A DNA stretch of 64,000 nt from Sphagnum compactum (lineage: Eukaryota > Bryophyta > Sphagnopsida > Sphagnales), in the NCBI GenBank assembly GCA_965153455.1, contig OZ234501.1, positions 9,362,001 through 9,426,000 of the forward strand. Direction: 5' to 3'. Position 1 is the first letter of the stretch; each line of letters starts with the position of its first letter. Shown one piece after another: positions 12,660 to 25,019 of this stretch. The notes beneath the pieces are model-generated. The model saw only the letters and a list, made by a program, of their open reading frames with translations. It was not told where the DNA came from and did not search any database. The translations under genes were made by a program, and so were the position numbers.

Positions 12660-13291
12660 GGATAGATGCAAGCTAAAGTGGCCCACTTTTTATGTCACAA
12701 GGTTAAATTCTGCAAGGTGTTGTGATTGGAAGCTTCATAATTATGCACATATATATTAATTTCACCTTAGGGACTTGGATTCAAATTCTTAACTTAATTA
12801 TGTAAATGAATATGCAAATTATTTTGCATAACTCATTAAGGTAAAAATGTTATGGACTTTGTAACTTGAACTTGTGAATTTGTCAACTGGCAATTTTTTT
12901 GATATATGGACTTTGAAATGACCTAAATATTCTTAATATTCTTTATAGGGATTTAAAATACAATGACTTTTTCTTTAATGAACACAAGTTTGAAAAAATT
13001 AACATCAAATTATTTTTAAAATATTAGTTATGGACTTTTAATCAACGTGAAAATGCTTGAAATTTGTAAAATTCATATCCAACTCAATTAAAAAATTTCT
13101 TAAGCTGATTTTTTTTGGAGAAGCATAGAACAAGGACCTCTAGAAGGGCTTGGATTTTAAAAATAAAGATGACATCAAAATAATATCAAAATTGGCCATC
13201 AATCATTGGAATTTGAAAAAAAAAGTCAAAATATGGACTTTTTGGATTTTTTTATGAATCCATAGTGGGCCACTTTAGCTTGCATCTACCC
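12660..13291. mobile_element. 632-bp MITE-like element with 28-bp terminal inverted repeats (family M1)
   Basis: The first 28 bases (12660-12687, beginning GGATAGATGCAAGC) and the reverse complement of the last 28 (13264-13291, beginning GGGTAGATGCAAGC) differ at one base. A candidate 4-bp duplication, ATAT, flanks both ends. There is no coding sequence, so it must have depended on another element's transposase. A 630-bp relative sits inside the hAT relic at 47148-47777, and a third copy ends at 25657. The termini do not match a superfamily that I can name with confidence. Confidence 0.9.
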
Positions 13292-14334
13292 ATATAATGT
13301 AAGAGAGTTCGTTAGATTTGAAAGATCATACCTGAACAATGTAATTTGAGGGGCATAAGGTAATGAAAAGACACAACTATACCATATTAGTTGAGATGCC
13401 TATAGTTTTCATGGGTGTTGAGTGGTGAAAAGCTCAAAGTTTATTAACATTAGAACTAAATGGCATGGTCAAATGAGATCACTTTAGGCATGTACAAATT
13501 AACATACCTTCTCCAACTTGTCATGGGTGTTGGTAAAAGCATGCGGCATCAAGTGCATGTGGCATAGGAAAGGTAATTTATAGTGCCCTCATTTGAATAA
13601 ACGTGATAAGTACAATATGTACATGATAGTTCCATTGCCACAAGAGGTGAACAATTTTATTTAAGGACCAAATGTTTAGCTCAAATCTTGTCATATTCAA
13701 TTTGTGACTCACCTTATTTAGTGCAATCAAATTATGCATTTTTCAAACCTTATTAGTGGACCCTTTTGTTGTTGACCCAAGTGGGATAATTTTTGAGGTT
13801 ATAAAGGATACAACTTTCCAAAACATTTCTTTGAAAAGCTCTAAAGAGATACCACTTTCCAAAAAAACTCAATTGTGAGAAAATTTTATTTCTTCCAAAT
13901 GTGAACTCAAATGTCATTGGCCCAAGTGTTAAGGTTTGAGACGCAAAAGGGTCAACAAAGAAACATTGAGTGATTGAAATTTCCCATTGGATGCATTTTC
14001 TTAAGTGATGTGAAAGGGCAAATAAAATGGCCAATGGGATTAAACTCTTGTATATAGGATGAAGATGCATTGATTGGTTGAAAATATCAATTTTGCATTT
14101 TTTAAATTAATTTCCAATCATAGAAATCACCATAAATTCATTTTTTTCATTTGTTCAAAAATTGTGAAAAGACCACCAGACACACCATTTGTTGAAGGCT
14201 TTTTAATGGTACCAAAAGCACAACAAGGGGTCATATGATTTGGAAGGGTTAAGGTGTGATCACAAAACCAAACAAAATAACATAAATAAACACCATATTA
14301 ATATTTAGATTTCAAGATTAATTGTCTCCTCCTC
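13292..14334. other. No recognisable gene
   Basis: A 105-codon minus-strand frame occupies 13753-14070. Its peptide (for example HPIYKSLIPLAILFALSHHL) is unrecognised and lies in AT-rich DNA without other support, so I do not call it a gene. Confidence 0.4.
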
Positions 14335-14500
14335 CTTATAGCGAGGCGGGGCCGGAAGGCACATGGGCTCGAAAGCTACTCACGTGCGAACAACCTTCCA
14401 GACGTAATTGTCACAAACAAAAAGAGTCATACACGTAACTAAACGATGAGTAAACGACCAAACGCGCAAACTAGGGATCACCCAAATAGACTCTATAGGG
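14335..14500. other. Small CpG-containing patch
   Basis: About 165 bp with clustered CpG (GCGAGGCGGGGCCGG, CACGTGCG, AACGCGC) stand out from CpG-poor flanks. No tRNA cloverleaf or recognisable exon was found. It may be a short unique remnant or part of a more recent insertion. Confidence 0.45.
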
Positions 14501-15480
14501 ACCAGCAAGAAAAGTGGGGCGTAGCCAAAAAGAAAAATATCACTACGATAAAAATATTTTTGAAGATTCCTTGGAGACCACTCACAAGACCAATCCTCAA
14601 AAGCCTAATAGTTATTTTACAAGCAATTCATACCATGGCCTTTGGAAAAATGTTTTAAAATATAATTACAAATAGGATTATGAACATTCATTTGTTTTAA
14701 ATTAGTTTTAACATTTTTAAAAATATGATTTGGATGGTGGACTTTCATAAAAATTAAAGTGAAGGGAACTAAAGCTTATGTTTCCACCCATGTGACCCTA
14801 GTTATGTTTGCATTTAATTTAAAATTACTACAAAATTGATGTTCCCATGTGTTCCTAGATAGTTTTCATTGTTCTTAATATGTTTAGTAATTGTGTTTTA
14901 TTCATGTGTTCCTACATAATGTTACCATGGTTATCCCATATCATATCATTATTAAAAATTTCCTAGGATCTCCTAAACATGTATTTTAATTTATTTCCGA
15001 CATAGTTCCCAATGACACCACTTTTAATTTATGTTATTTGCATAAAGTTATGTTGGTTTAACATATACTACTAGTTAGGTCAAATGTAAAAGTCAGGCCA
15101 ATAGGGGAAGGTTAAGTTCATAGACCTTGGAAAGAAATTGAAAAAAAAGAATTAAAAATCCACTTATTCCAGAGGAAAAACATTTAGTAAGAATTTAGTA
15201 AGGAATGAACCAAGTTTGTAAACTTTTGGAGGAAAGAAAAGAATGCCCACCCATGCCAAAGGAGATTTGAGTTTGAGATATAAAATAGAAAATTATTCAC
15301 CCATTCCAAAAAAAAAAAGATTTGGAGGAATTTTCCCATTCCAAATGGTGCAATTCTTCATGTGGACTAATCTATTTTTAACTCTAAGCCTAGTTTGATG
15401 CGAGGGGCATCAATTGTGAGGACATAGTTTGAATGATTCAAATAAACAAATAGACCAACACCAAATTTTTGTCATTATTG
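14501..15480. other. No recognisable feature
   Basis: AT-rich sequence without supported genes or repeats. Confidence 0.5.
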
Positions 15481-15482
15481 TA

Positions 15483-15545
15483 AATTTAGTAATAATAATA
15501 GTAATATCATCATCATCATCATCATTATTATATTTAATTATAATT
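15483..15545 (+). repeat. AAT/ATC trinucleotide microsatellite
   Basis: An AAT run is followed by seven ATC-type units and TTATTA. Open frames on both strands across 15410-15719 owe part of their length to it. Confidence 0.85.
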
Positions 15546-15949
15546 ATAACCACCATGAGATGTACCTTATATTTTAAAGGAAATGAACAATCTAATGATT
15601 TTGTTTGCAAATTATTAAATGAATCTTGCCATGTTTTCAAATTGTTTTATAATCATAACCCATACATTGCATATCTAAACGAAGTTAGTGTGGCACAGGT
15701 TGTTGAGAACATATCTTAATATTGAATGAATTTTGAAAGGGCAAATGGTACACCTTAACAATCTAAGTATGAAATCCAATTTTCAATAGAATTTTAATTT
15801 TTTTACTAAATTTGCAATGAGAAAATTACTCAAAATTCAATATCTGTTGTACCTTAAGTTTAAAAATAAAAAATTTGCTTCTATGCAATCCAACTCATTT
15901 TGCTCTAAGTGTATTTAAACTCTATCAATTTCACCAAACTATAAAGAGC

Positions 15950-16520
15950 CTTGCAATTAGTCCTTGCATCATTAAGTCAATTCTTATTCACAAAGATCAA
16001 CTTTTCAAAGTGGTATCTATTTAAATTGGTGTATATATCAACAAGGGAAAATATTATTTCAATTTCAATTTGAAAACCTACAATCCCCAGTGTTTGTCTA
16101 TCTAAAAAACCAATAGTTGGGAACATGGATTCTTGTTTCCTTCACTATTTAAAAAGGCACTTGATGTCTTTTCTATCGACTTGATATCTTCAAAATATTA
16201 GTAGTTTTCAATTGACAAGTTCCTTTGCAAGTTCACTAGTGCTTGCAACCATTTCGAAGATATCCAAATTGTTATATTCGTCAATGTTGTTAGCAAAAGA
16301 ACTTTTAGACTAAGATAATGGATGCAAATGATGATAAAATTTTAAAAACATAGGAAAAAAAGATCTTTTCGCCTTCTCTTTAGTTATGGCCACCCTTTGT
16401 TCCCGAATAATAATAAAGGAGATAAATTTCAAGTTCTTAAATTTAAGATCTAACATCAAGGCTAGTAGCTATTGTGAGTTTTCCTCCCAACATATTTTGT
16501 CAAGAAGTAAAGGAAAAAAT
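15950..16520 (-). pseudogene. hAT-superfamily transposase relic, C-terminal half (DUF659-type subfamily)
   Basis: Read on the minus strand, the sequence gives, in order, LLALMLDLKFKNLKFIS (about 16478-16424), FFPMFLKFYHHLHPLS, NLDIFEMVASTSELAKELVN (about 16270-16209), a segment with several stops, and ESMFPTIGFLDRQ. The C-terminal dimerisation region follows as LGIVGFQIEIEIIFSL and YHFEKLIFVNKN. This order matches the second half of plant hAT transposases, where the last block normally reads ETERIFS followed by LRR and LDKL segments. In-frame stops, including one where the conserved KNW tryptophan is expected (15977-15979), show it is dead. The RNase H-like catalytic first half was not found upstream. 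Relic 59059-60105 represents the other half of the same subfamily. Confidence 0.85.
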
Positions 16521-17129
16521 CAATGACCCCACAACCTTCCTTTTTTATGTTCCATGCGAGACTTTTCAATTCAATATCTAGGCCTTAATCATCATCAATC
16601 ATAAGATCCAAAATAAAAGGACAATTCATTTTTTCCTTTAGTTTAAGGCTCATGGATATGGCTACATTCATTATGTCAAAAGGTGGCATCTATGACTCCA
16701 TTCATGACTAAAATCTAGTTTCTATGCCCTAGTTACAAATGACTATGTAGTCAATTTTAATTTGTCACTTATGCCATTTATTCACAACCATGATTGTAGA
16801 TGTTTATATCATTCCATACCATTTTCATGACTATTGTCATGTATGGATGATCACAATTTCAAAAGATCATCACGGTCGTAAAATTTTGTAAGATTAAATC
16901 AAATAATAGTCATGGAAAATGCATCCAATGGTTCAAATAAATTACAAATTTGTTAATTAATTTCTTATTCCCACATGATAGCCTAGGCTGAATTCAATTT
17001 TTTTTTGACCATTTATGAATTGCCATGTGATAACTGATTTCAAATTTAAAAAACTATTGACCATTTATGCGCTACCTTGTGATAGTTTAAAGTTAGGAAA
17101 TGAACATTTTTGACCCAATTTGTGATTCT
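16521..17129. other. No clear feature; possibly diverged upstream part of the hAT relic
   Basis: Fragments on the minus strand near 16480-16650 may extend the relic, but I could not align them. The rest shows nothing. Confidence 0.3.
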
Positions 17130-17780
17130 CATTGCAATCAAGGCCTAGGAACTTAGCCTAGGTCACCTAAGCCACCTAAGTTATAAATTTTAGGCTAGGT
17201 GACCAAGCTTAGGAGCCTAGCCTAAGATGCCTAAACTAAAAACAAACCTAAAATGTAGGTAATCTTAGGTTGCAAGTGTGGGGACTTGAACCCTTCATCT
17301 TCATTTCGAGGGTTCAAATCTATAACTATTGTAATAAAACTTTTTATTTGCACCAAAATTAGTCACCACAAAGCTATAAACACTAATACTTTAGCCTATG
17401 TTAATTGAGGCCACCCTAATTTGACCTAAGGTCACTTAAGTTAACCTAAGCCACCCACCAAGTTTTAACCTAAGTTAAGCTAGGTTAAGCTAGGCCTTTT
17501 TAAACTATTGTAAGTTGACCTAGTATAACTTAAAACCATTTAAATTAAACTAGGCTAAACCTAAACACTAAACCTAAAGGTTAAACTTGTAAGCTAAATT
17601 TAAAGTAAACTTAAGTTAAATCTAGCATACGCTAAACCTAAACTAACATAAAAGTTAAATTTAGAGGCTAAATGTAGGCAAAACCTAAATTAATCTAAGT
17701 TAAATTTAAGCTAAACCTAGAAGCGAAACCTAGGTTAAACCTAAAGAATAAATTTAAAAGTTAAATGGAAGTGACAATAT
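17130..17780. repeat. TAGG/CCTA-rich degenerate array
   Basis: Words such as CCTAGGCTAGG, TTAGGCTAGGTGACC, AACCTAAG and TAAGCTAGG repeat irregularly on both strands. A SINE-like unit (17275-17340) is embedded. The whole resembles 41210-41960, which has the same layout, so the two are probably copies of one composite repeat. Confidence 0.75.
17275..17340 (-). mobile_element. tRNA-derived SINE-like unit
   Basis: On the minus strand, GGTTCAAGTCC (17292-17282) matches a polymerase III B box, preceded at about tRNA distance by a decayed A box. The internal pair GAACCC/GGGTTC can fold. The homologous unit at 41445-41502 has a much better A box. Confidence 0.55.
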
Positions 17781-20329
17781 TTAAAATCATTCACAATTGG
17801 TTGATGATCATTTGAAGTTATTGCAAATAATTAGTTACCTTTTGTGGGGTTACTATTGGAATATTTTAAATTATATATAAAATAATTATTTCTTAATAAT
17901 AATGACCATATTTTTTTAAGTGCATGCACATAATTGACAAATGTTTTTTATATACATTTTTCTTAAAGTTTTAACGTCTCCAATTTGTTTTGATATTTGG
18001 TCAAACATGATTTGAATTCAAATCATGTGTTTTAATCATGTAGTTATGAGCCTCATGATATGACATAAACATGCAATCATAAACATGATCAAGTTGTGTT
18101 ACATGACTAAAGACATGATTACATCACTAAAATCTAATCATAGTCATAAAAATGTCCCAAGTCATGAATGTCATTTTTTTGTGTATTAATTCAAGGCATC
18201 ACTCAATAGCCAATGACCCTTTAACTAGTTTAAGACATAAATAATTTGCAATATATGCCATGTGAAAGGAGGAGGGTACATAATTAGTGACCCTAACATC
18301 AATCTACATGCTATAAGAGAGGACACTAGCATTGGGGAATTGAAAAGTTTCCGTGAAACATGATCACTTTACTTATAAACTTGCATAAATCAAATCTCCA
18401 ATCATAAGGTAAGTTTTTGTAATAATAAGATTCAAAACAATGGAAGAAAAAAAAAACTTGCATATCATCTTGTTTTGACTAATGTTTAATTTTCAAGGCT
18501 TAAATCCTATAGTAATGCAAGTTTTCAACAATTCTTGTTTTCTTTTTATTGATTTTTTAGGCCATGTTATACATTTTTGTAGATATGCTTTGGCAAATTT
18601 GATAAAAACATATCTCAAACCTTTACACACATTTATTTTAACAATTGCATATTAATGTAAGTCTTAGAAAGACATGTCCAAAACATGTGTCTTAAAAAAA
18701 TTCAACCACACCCAAAGTTTTACAATTGACTATTAACTTTAAACCAACTATCATGGTAATCAACTTTGACCCTTCATCCTTCACATAAACAAGGATATTT
18801 TTTGTTAATCATATTGTTCTAAAAGATCTTACAAATTTCTTACCAATGCTTGACTTGAAGTTTCAAACAAGTTAATTATAATATGTTTTGGCATTTAATA
18901 TTCTCTTTAAAAATTCACCACTAATGCAAAATGTCATGTGCTCCTTTAGACATCCAAAGACTAAAACTTAAAGTAACAAAAACATAATCTATCAAAATTA
19001 ATAAAACGTATGTTTGTTTTGTTTTCCCAACCAGGTTTAATAACACTTCTTAATTAAAGGGTTTTTTGGAAGGGAAAACAACACAAGGGCATAATTGCAT
19101 TACCAAACACCTTAGCTAGATACTTTCAATAAATTAAATGGGGAGAGGGTTTTTGACAATAGGAAGACCCAAGTTTTCCACACAAAAAAAATTCGCACAC
19201 ATTATCCTTTTTAAAAGGATCTTTGGCCCCAAATAAATTAGAGATAACACTCCCATTTATTGTAGGCCTTATTTTGGCAGCTTATTTTTCCATTGAACTT
19301 TTCATGTTGTTGTTCACTTCTTCCTTAAATGTTTTTGCAATTAATCCATGGTCTACATCCACATATTTCTTCAAATACACTTATATCATTATTCTTGAAA
19401 TAAAACATTAGACCTTTCCTCAACCTTTGTCCTTTGGTTGAGAATTACAAAAAAAAAAGGATAATTATAACAAATCGAACAATGTGCATCAATTTTGGGA
19501 CATTCACATCCACTTTTGACCCATCATTAATAATAAAATGCCCAATGTAAAATACATTTACCATGAGGTTTTCTAATTGACTTTTTGTTCATGCATTTTT
19601 TCATTTTGAATGCAATGTCTCATCATTTTATAATTGTGAACTTGGCAATGTCTTAGGTCTCTCATAATTTTCCTCGTCAATGTTCTCCTCCAATGCAATC
19701 TTTTTTTTCATTCATGAAAATCTTAAAAATTTCCTCTACATGGATTGGTTCCATGTTTCCAAAATTTCCTAATGGACTAAGGTTGAGAAAACCAAATAAT
19801 TTTATTTTTTTTCCAATTTTGGCAATTATTTAGTTTCCATAAGCCATCCCCATGCAAATGACGGAATCAATTACAAGCATTTACAAATTCATTCCTCATT
19901 TTTTTCAAGTTGATGCATAATGCAAAAGATATATGTTAATGAAGATATGCAAATGCTCAAATGATGTCCTTGATTACAAAGACATGCTTAAGGAGTGCGA
20001 GTCAAAATGACTCTATTTTATTTCAAATCAAAGTATAATTTGTAATAGATGATCATGCACACACAAATCACAACAAAAACTCAACAAACCTTGATTTATC
20101 CAAAACCCAAAACCTTAAAAAAATACAAATAGGCCTTGTAAAGAACAAAATAACCATACAACAAAAACAAAAACAAAACCCAACAAACAAACAAAAAAGG
20201 AAAAAAAAATCATTGTTTTAAAGTGCAAAGATTGCTATTGTTGCAGCCTTCACAATGTTTTACCTTTAGGCAAATTGCACATTGAAAGCAAAGGGGAGGT
20301 ACCACCACCACAAAAAGAGGGAAATCAAA
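17781..20329. other. No recognisable gene or element
   Basis: AT-rich sequence. ATCCTTTTTAAAAGGAT near 19203 is a perfect 17-base palindrome-type hairpin. A 62-codon frame at 19223-19411 encodes a hydrophobic peptide that I do not recognise and do not call. Confidence 0.4.
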
Positions 20330-20870
20330 TAAGTAGTAAGGTGACAATGAATAACAAGGTGACATATTTAGAGTTTATGCAAACCCTAAACCTTAAACCA
20401 AAGCAATACTAGTATTTGATTAGTCGTAGGTTGATGACAAGTAGTTACAAGGCAATAACAAGTATCTAAAAGGTGAAGATGAGCAACATAAAGTGATTAC
20501 AAGTAGTTACAAGATGACAATAACAGTGCAAGGCAACAACAAGTAGTGAAAGGTGACAATGAACAATAAAAGGCAATCACAAACAACTTCAAAACAACGA
20601 TAGCAATGCAAGGTGATGAGAACAACACAAGATGATGACAAGCAACAACAGACAATGATGAGTAGCAAAATGCAACATTGAACAAGTACAAGGTGATAAC
20701 AATAGCCCAATGCAACAACGAGTGATAAAGAGTAACAACAAGGTGAAATGAACAATAACAAGGTGACGATGAGGAGCACAAGAAAATAGTAAGGCCACGA
20801 TGTTCAACAAAAGTAAATACAAGACTAATGACAAAAGCAAACAATGCAAAATGACCCAAAAAAAAACAAG
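20330..20870. repeat. Degenerate AAGGTGACAAT/ACAACAAG minisatellite
   Basis: Irregular repeats of AAGGTGACAATGA, ACAACAAGTAG, ACAAGATGATGACAAG and similar words cover about 540 bp. The purine-rich plus strand lacks TTA, CTA and TCA in long runs, so the minus strand is open in three frames at once (up to 150 codons). That is a composition effect and not a gene. Confidence 0.75.
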
Positions 20871-22104
20871 GAACATTGTGAGCCCAAGAGGGATAGGATC
20901 CTTCTATACAAATAGTTTTCATCTCTCTCCTCATCATATAATGCAACAACAGCTGCCTTAAACATTAAAACTAACCCTAATTAACATGAACTAATCTATT
21001 AACTAAGTAAGAACTGGACCTAGGGGGTTATGCCATAATCTACTCGGTGTTTAAGTTTTGAACTAAACTCAAGAGAATCTGGTTCTAACTAAACTGGTCA
21101 TCTCAACATATCTACACCTATTGGACATGTATCAACTTGAATATCAATCTAGTTGATACCCGTCGATTTTTTTTGGGAGAACCAGGCTGAAAATTGGCCT
21201 GATTCTGGATTTTTATTCAATACCCATCCAACTTTGGTGTATTCATTAACCTTAGAGTAGCTCCACCAGTGCTCAGAACATGGGCCAACAAAAGAAAATT
21301 GGATGAAGAACAGTGAAAACATTCTGGTTTGGCTTAACAAAATGGTTTTGGCTCAACATTTTTGCACAATATGCACAGCGGAGGCTAATGGATTGGCTAG
21401 ATGGTTTGATTGGTCCAGGTTGATTGCCTTTACTGTAATACCTTTACCATTCCAGCAATAATTAAAGGATGAAATCCTGGTAAACTTAACTAAATTATTT
21501 TCAATGAATGCTGATTTGTTTCAAAAATAGCTATCCACGATGCCATAAGTTCTAAAAATTCTTATTTTGTTTATTGTACTCGACTATTTCATTTTATTCC
21601 AAGTGTAATCGTTCAGATATTTGAAAGTGTCAGAATTTTAGGAAATTCTTATTGTATTTGTAGGAGTGGAAAAATAAAAATAAATCAATATTTGGCGAGA
21701 AGATGAAGGATCAGTGGTACTACGGTAGTAGTCTTCTACCTTTTGCAGTCCCAATTTTTGGTTTTGTGGGTTAGGCTTGAAAAAGTAATTAACTAATCTT
21801 GAATGTGAGAAATGTAGTTGGAATGTGGTCAAATACTGAGCATGGTTGGAGTTGCTTCAAGAGCATGCCCAACCGAAGCAGTAAATTTGACTTTTACTAT
21901 ACTTCTTTTGGGTGAAGGTTTTTTATAAAAAAAGTGTGAATTTTCTTTGGGAGAGTAGAATTGCTCTTGTTTGCAGTGCACTACAAAATGACGTGTTCCA
22001 CGAAATGATTGTTTCTCAGCAATAAATGATTGTTTCTCATTGGCCAACTACAATGATTGGCCAAGGTGATGAAAATTAAATAATCTTTTCAGATTCATGG
22101 ATGA
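20871..22104. other. No gene recognised
   Basis: GAAAATTGGCCTGATTCTGG near 21189 resembles GAGAATTGGCCCGATTCTC inside the element at 53791, so a decayed relative may lie at 21160-21220. The remainder is featureless. Confidence 0.35.
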
Positions 22105-22131
22105 AGATGTGGGGGAGGGGAGGGGGGGAGA
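22105..22131 (+). repeat. G-rich tract
   Basis: GTGGGGGAGGGGAGGGGGGG contains four or more G-runs and could form a G-quadruplex on the plus strand. Confidence 0.7.
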
Positions 22132-23460
22132 AACTAAATAGTGCACACTGGAAGTGCTAAAATACTAATAGCAGGCTGCCTTTGGGCATGCTTTAAGCAT
22201 TAGAGCATCTCCGCCCCATAGCGATAAATTACACCTCTACATTAACATAAGTTGGTTTTTAGTGCTTAGTGTCCTCACTAACCAACATCAAAACCATCAT
22301 TTCAAACAATGAAAGGCCATTTACATCTTTACATTTGAACAAATGGATTATCTCTGACCAAATTAACATCAAGAAAATTTGCTTTGAAATGTTAAAATGT
22401 GAGATTCTAAAATAGAGAAAATATTTTTCTCTCAATTAGTGATTTGATTATTTAAAACTTCTTTGGAATCCCAAGACCCAAAGTAGGGAATGTGCCTTGA
22501 GAGTCTTTAGAAAATACTTTGCCATTGACTCCAATACTTTGCCTAAGTGAGCCTTACATTGTCATTGTGTTTTCGCAAACCTTGGGGCTATTTTCAGTCT
22601 TTTTTTTTTTGGCACATTTTTTTTCACAAAACTCCTTTGAATGAATCTCACTGGATTTTACTTGTCACCAATTGGCCAAAATTTGCCCAAAAAACCTAAT
22701 ATTAAGAGGATTTCATAGAGCAAGTACCTTAGTCCCCCATAGGATTTGGCAACAATCTGCTGAATAATTCATTAAATTTTAAATCTTAACTTCGGCACTT
22801 GGTTTTTTAATTCTGAAATTTTCAGCCGATAATGGTTATAAATAATAATAAACAAATATGTGTCTAGTGTGTCTCCATCTTAAGTTCTTGAATTTTAAGG
22901 TCAGCAGTTCAAACTCAAGAAAAAAAAACTTGAAGATTCTTAATTTTAGAATTATTTTTCAAAATTTCGACAAAACGAAAAATGATTTGATTTATGCCAA
23001 AACCATTCATGTACTATGGCAGTCGAATTTAGGCGAACTACTTAGGATTGATTATGTAAACCTGGCAAACCTTTGTCCCAAGTACCTTAGTTGAAATTTA
23101 AATTTAAGCATACTCGAAAGCCCTAGGATGAGAGCATTCCCAAAAGAAGGGGCCTAAGAGGAGGAAGGAAGTGAAGGAGGGCAACTGCACTAAATTTAGA
23201 ACAAGTTATTATTTTATATTAGTATTGTTATTTGTTAATATTATTTGGCAAAGATGTAAAAATCCATTTCAAGCACAAAATTTACCACAGCTTAGCTCTG
23301 AATATGTTTAGGTGCTGGTTCACCCTGGCCTCTGGTTCACCAAAGGCCACTTGGCTGCTTTTTTACACCGAGTAAAAACCACAAGTATGCTGCCCCAGTG
23401 ACCAGCTTTATTTTTTTGCTGGCTATACACCCAATATGTATATATATTTAAAAAGAAAAA
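22132..23460. other. No gene recognised
   Basis: Unique-looking AT-rich sequence. GCAGTTCAAACTC near 22904 resembles a B box, but no A box was found at the right distance. Confidence 0.4.
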
Positions 23461-23715
23461 AAGTGCTAAAATCATGTGCATTTTCAATTCTTGAGATTTT
23501 CAATAGCCATACTTCGACGAAAGTTTAAGAAAAATCGCCAGATCTCTATATATATGGTTCAAGTAGCTAGCCAAAATATAGTATAGAAAAGGATGTTTTA
23601 AGATATTTTACTTTCATATTTATCTTGTAGCCAAAATTGGGCTAAATCTTCTTCATGTGGATCATCGTCATTTTGGCTACAACACCAAAATTGACAAAAA
23701 CAAAAAGCTCTCAAG
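23461..23715 (+). repeat. Dispersed repeat family R1, copy 4 (most complete)
   Basis: This is the fullest copy: CATGTGCATTTTCAATT, AAATCGCCAGATCTCTATA, TGGTTCAAGTAGCTAGCC, ATTTTACTTTCATATTTATC, GGGCTAAATCTTC and CATTTTGGCTACAACACC follow in order. Length is about 250 bp. No terminal inverted repeat, A/B box or target duplication was recognised. Confidence 0.7.
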
Positions 23716-23739
23716 TGCTTACTGAACCCTAATTCCAAA

Positions 23740-24470
23740 TTCCAATCATTGAAAACACAGTTTCTGTCGGCGAAAGGGGAGCACCGCGCGATCTCCGCAA
23801 ATCAGATTGCGATTTTCCTCCCATCATTGCTGCCTGTCACTGTCGGCCTCCGAGTGGCACAACGTCCACTACAGATAAGGTATGGGGTTGGCTGGTCCTG
23901 GGCTCCAGCTACGGCCCGGAAGGGCCCACGTCACTATTTCGGCACGTGGCGCTGTGCCCCGGGACCCCACGAAAGTGTCCACCTTCGGTTGGGGAAGGTG
24001 GCGACCAGGCGTTAGCTGTTCCGACACATGTGTGTCTCGTGTGTCTCATAAAGGCCAGAACTTGAGAGATACCTACCTACTTGAGGGAGATTCCCAGTAG
24101 GTATCTATTGTCCCACACATACCTACTTTGGACCATACCAGGCCCCCCCCAGTCACCGACGCTGGCTGGCTGGCTGGCTGGATGGATAAATAACAGAATC
24201 TCATCCATTCATCTTGTTACAGTGAACAGAGTTTTGTATTTACGGATGATGTGACCTATTTTCCCATCAGTGCACCATCCATCGGATGATTTTCCTCTGT
24301 GGATGAAGCACAACTGAGTTACATACCCAGGGTCCACCCTTGGGTATCCTACCCTGCAAACCTTGCTGCTACTCTGCCTCCCTGGCCTTACTACCTTGGG
24401 TGACCCAGCACTATACTCTGTACCATGGTTAAAACCAGTGTTGGCTGGATACCACATTTCAGGGTTAATT
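23740..24470. other. CpG-retaining, GC-rich island; possible exon
   Basis: The region has dense CpG (GGAGCACCGCGCGATC, GCACGTGGCGC) and a plus-strand frame of 88 codons from 23749. Its peptide (LPSLLPVTVGLRVAQRPLQI core) is not recognised. An AG/GTATGG donor-like site follows at 23879, so a short first exon is conceivable. GATACCTAC (24069) and GTAGGTATC (24096) form an inverted repeat. The 24265-24345 part resembles 52553-52640. Confidence 0.4.
24163..24187 (+). repeat. GGCT tetranucleotide microsatellite
   Basis: About five GGCT units are followed by GGAT units. Confidence 0.9.
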
Positions 24471-24774
24471 CCAGGATATCAATAAGGCATTTTATGTAAA
24501 AAATATAATAGACAGATATTCATTAAAAAATTTCAGCAATCTATTTGTAGAGGTGGATATGGATTTTTATTTAGATCGTTCAGCGGATATGAATTTGCCG
24601 GTTATAAAATTCAAACACACTATGGATACATACAAATGTTATGCATATTGAGAATCTATTTGATATGGATTTAGGGTTATTTTAGATTCTTTCGTGGATA
24701 TGAATTTCACTACGGATACATACCAAGGTTATGCATATACAATATCAATATTTTCCACTCGCCTAAAGCACATT

Positions 24775-24880
24775 CCTAAACTATAAATTGTAGGAACTTG
24801 TGGGGGAATTGAACCCCAGTTCTCAAACGAACTTTGCCCACTACAACACAAGCTACCTTTTCCACCAACACCCCAATCCC
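24775..24880 (-). mobile_element. tRNA-derived SINE-like unit
   Basis: On the minus strand, an A-box-like GGTAGCTTGTG (24857-24847) lies 42 bases before a B-box-like GGTTCAATTCC (24815-24805), close to tRNA spacing. The stretch after the B box (CCCCCACAAGTTCC) resembles a tRNA acceptor side. Downstream, TTTAGGAATGTGCTTTAGG echoes the TAGG tails seen behind other units. Confidence 0.6.
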
Positions 24881-25019
24881 ACACCAATAATCCCATGCAA
24901 AAACCCATATAGAAACCCAATAGCTTGCCATCCTATAATATCCAACTTCTATAAATTGACTTTCTTTAAACCAGTTCTTTCCAAGCTTTCTAGTGAGATA
25001 ACTTGTTGCAAATACTTGG

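Noticed and set aside
13753-14070. 105-codon minus-strand open frame
   Set aside because: It lies in AT-rich sequence, shows no known motif and has no upstream features. It is kept as a note only.
15410-15719. Open frames of 76 and 96 codons on both strands
   Set aside because: Their cores are the AAT/ATC microsatellite, and no family resemblance is seen.
20497-20949. 150-codon minus-strand open frame, apparently membrane protein-like (Cys/Leu/Ser rich)
   Set aside because: Three minus frames are open at once because the plus strand is a purine-rich degenerate repeat. Hydrophobicity follows from composition.
24775-24880. Functional tRNA gene
   Set aside because: The A and B boxes are present, but acceptor and anticodon stems do not pair well and the A box is imperfect. 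A SINE-like relic fits better.
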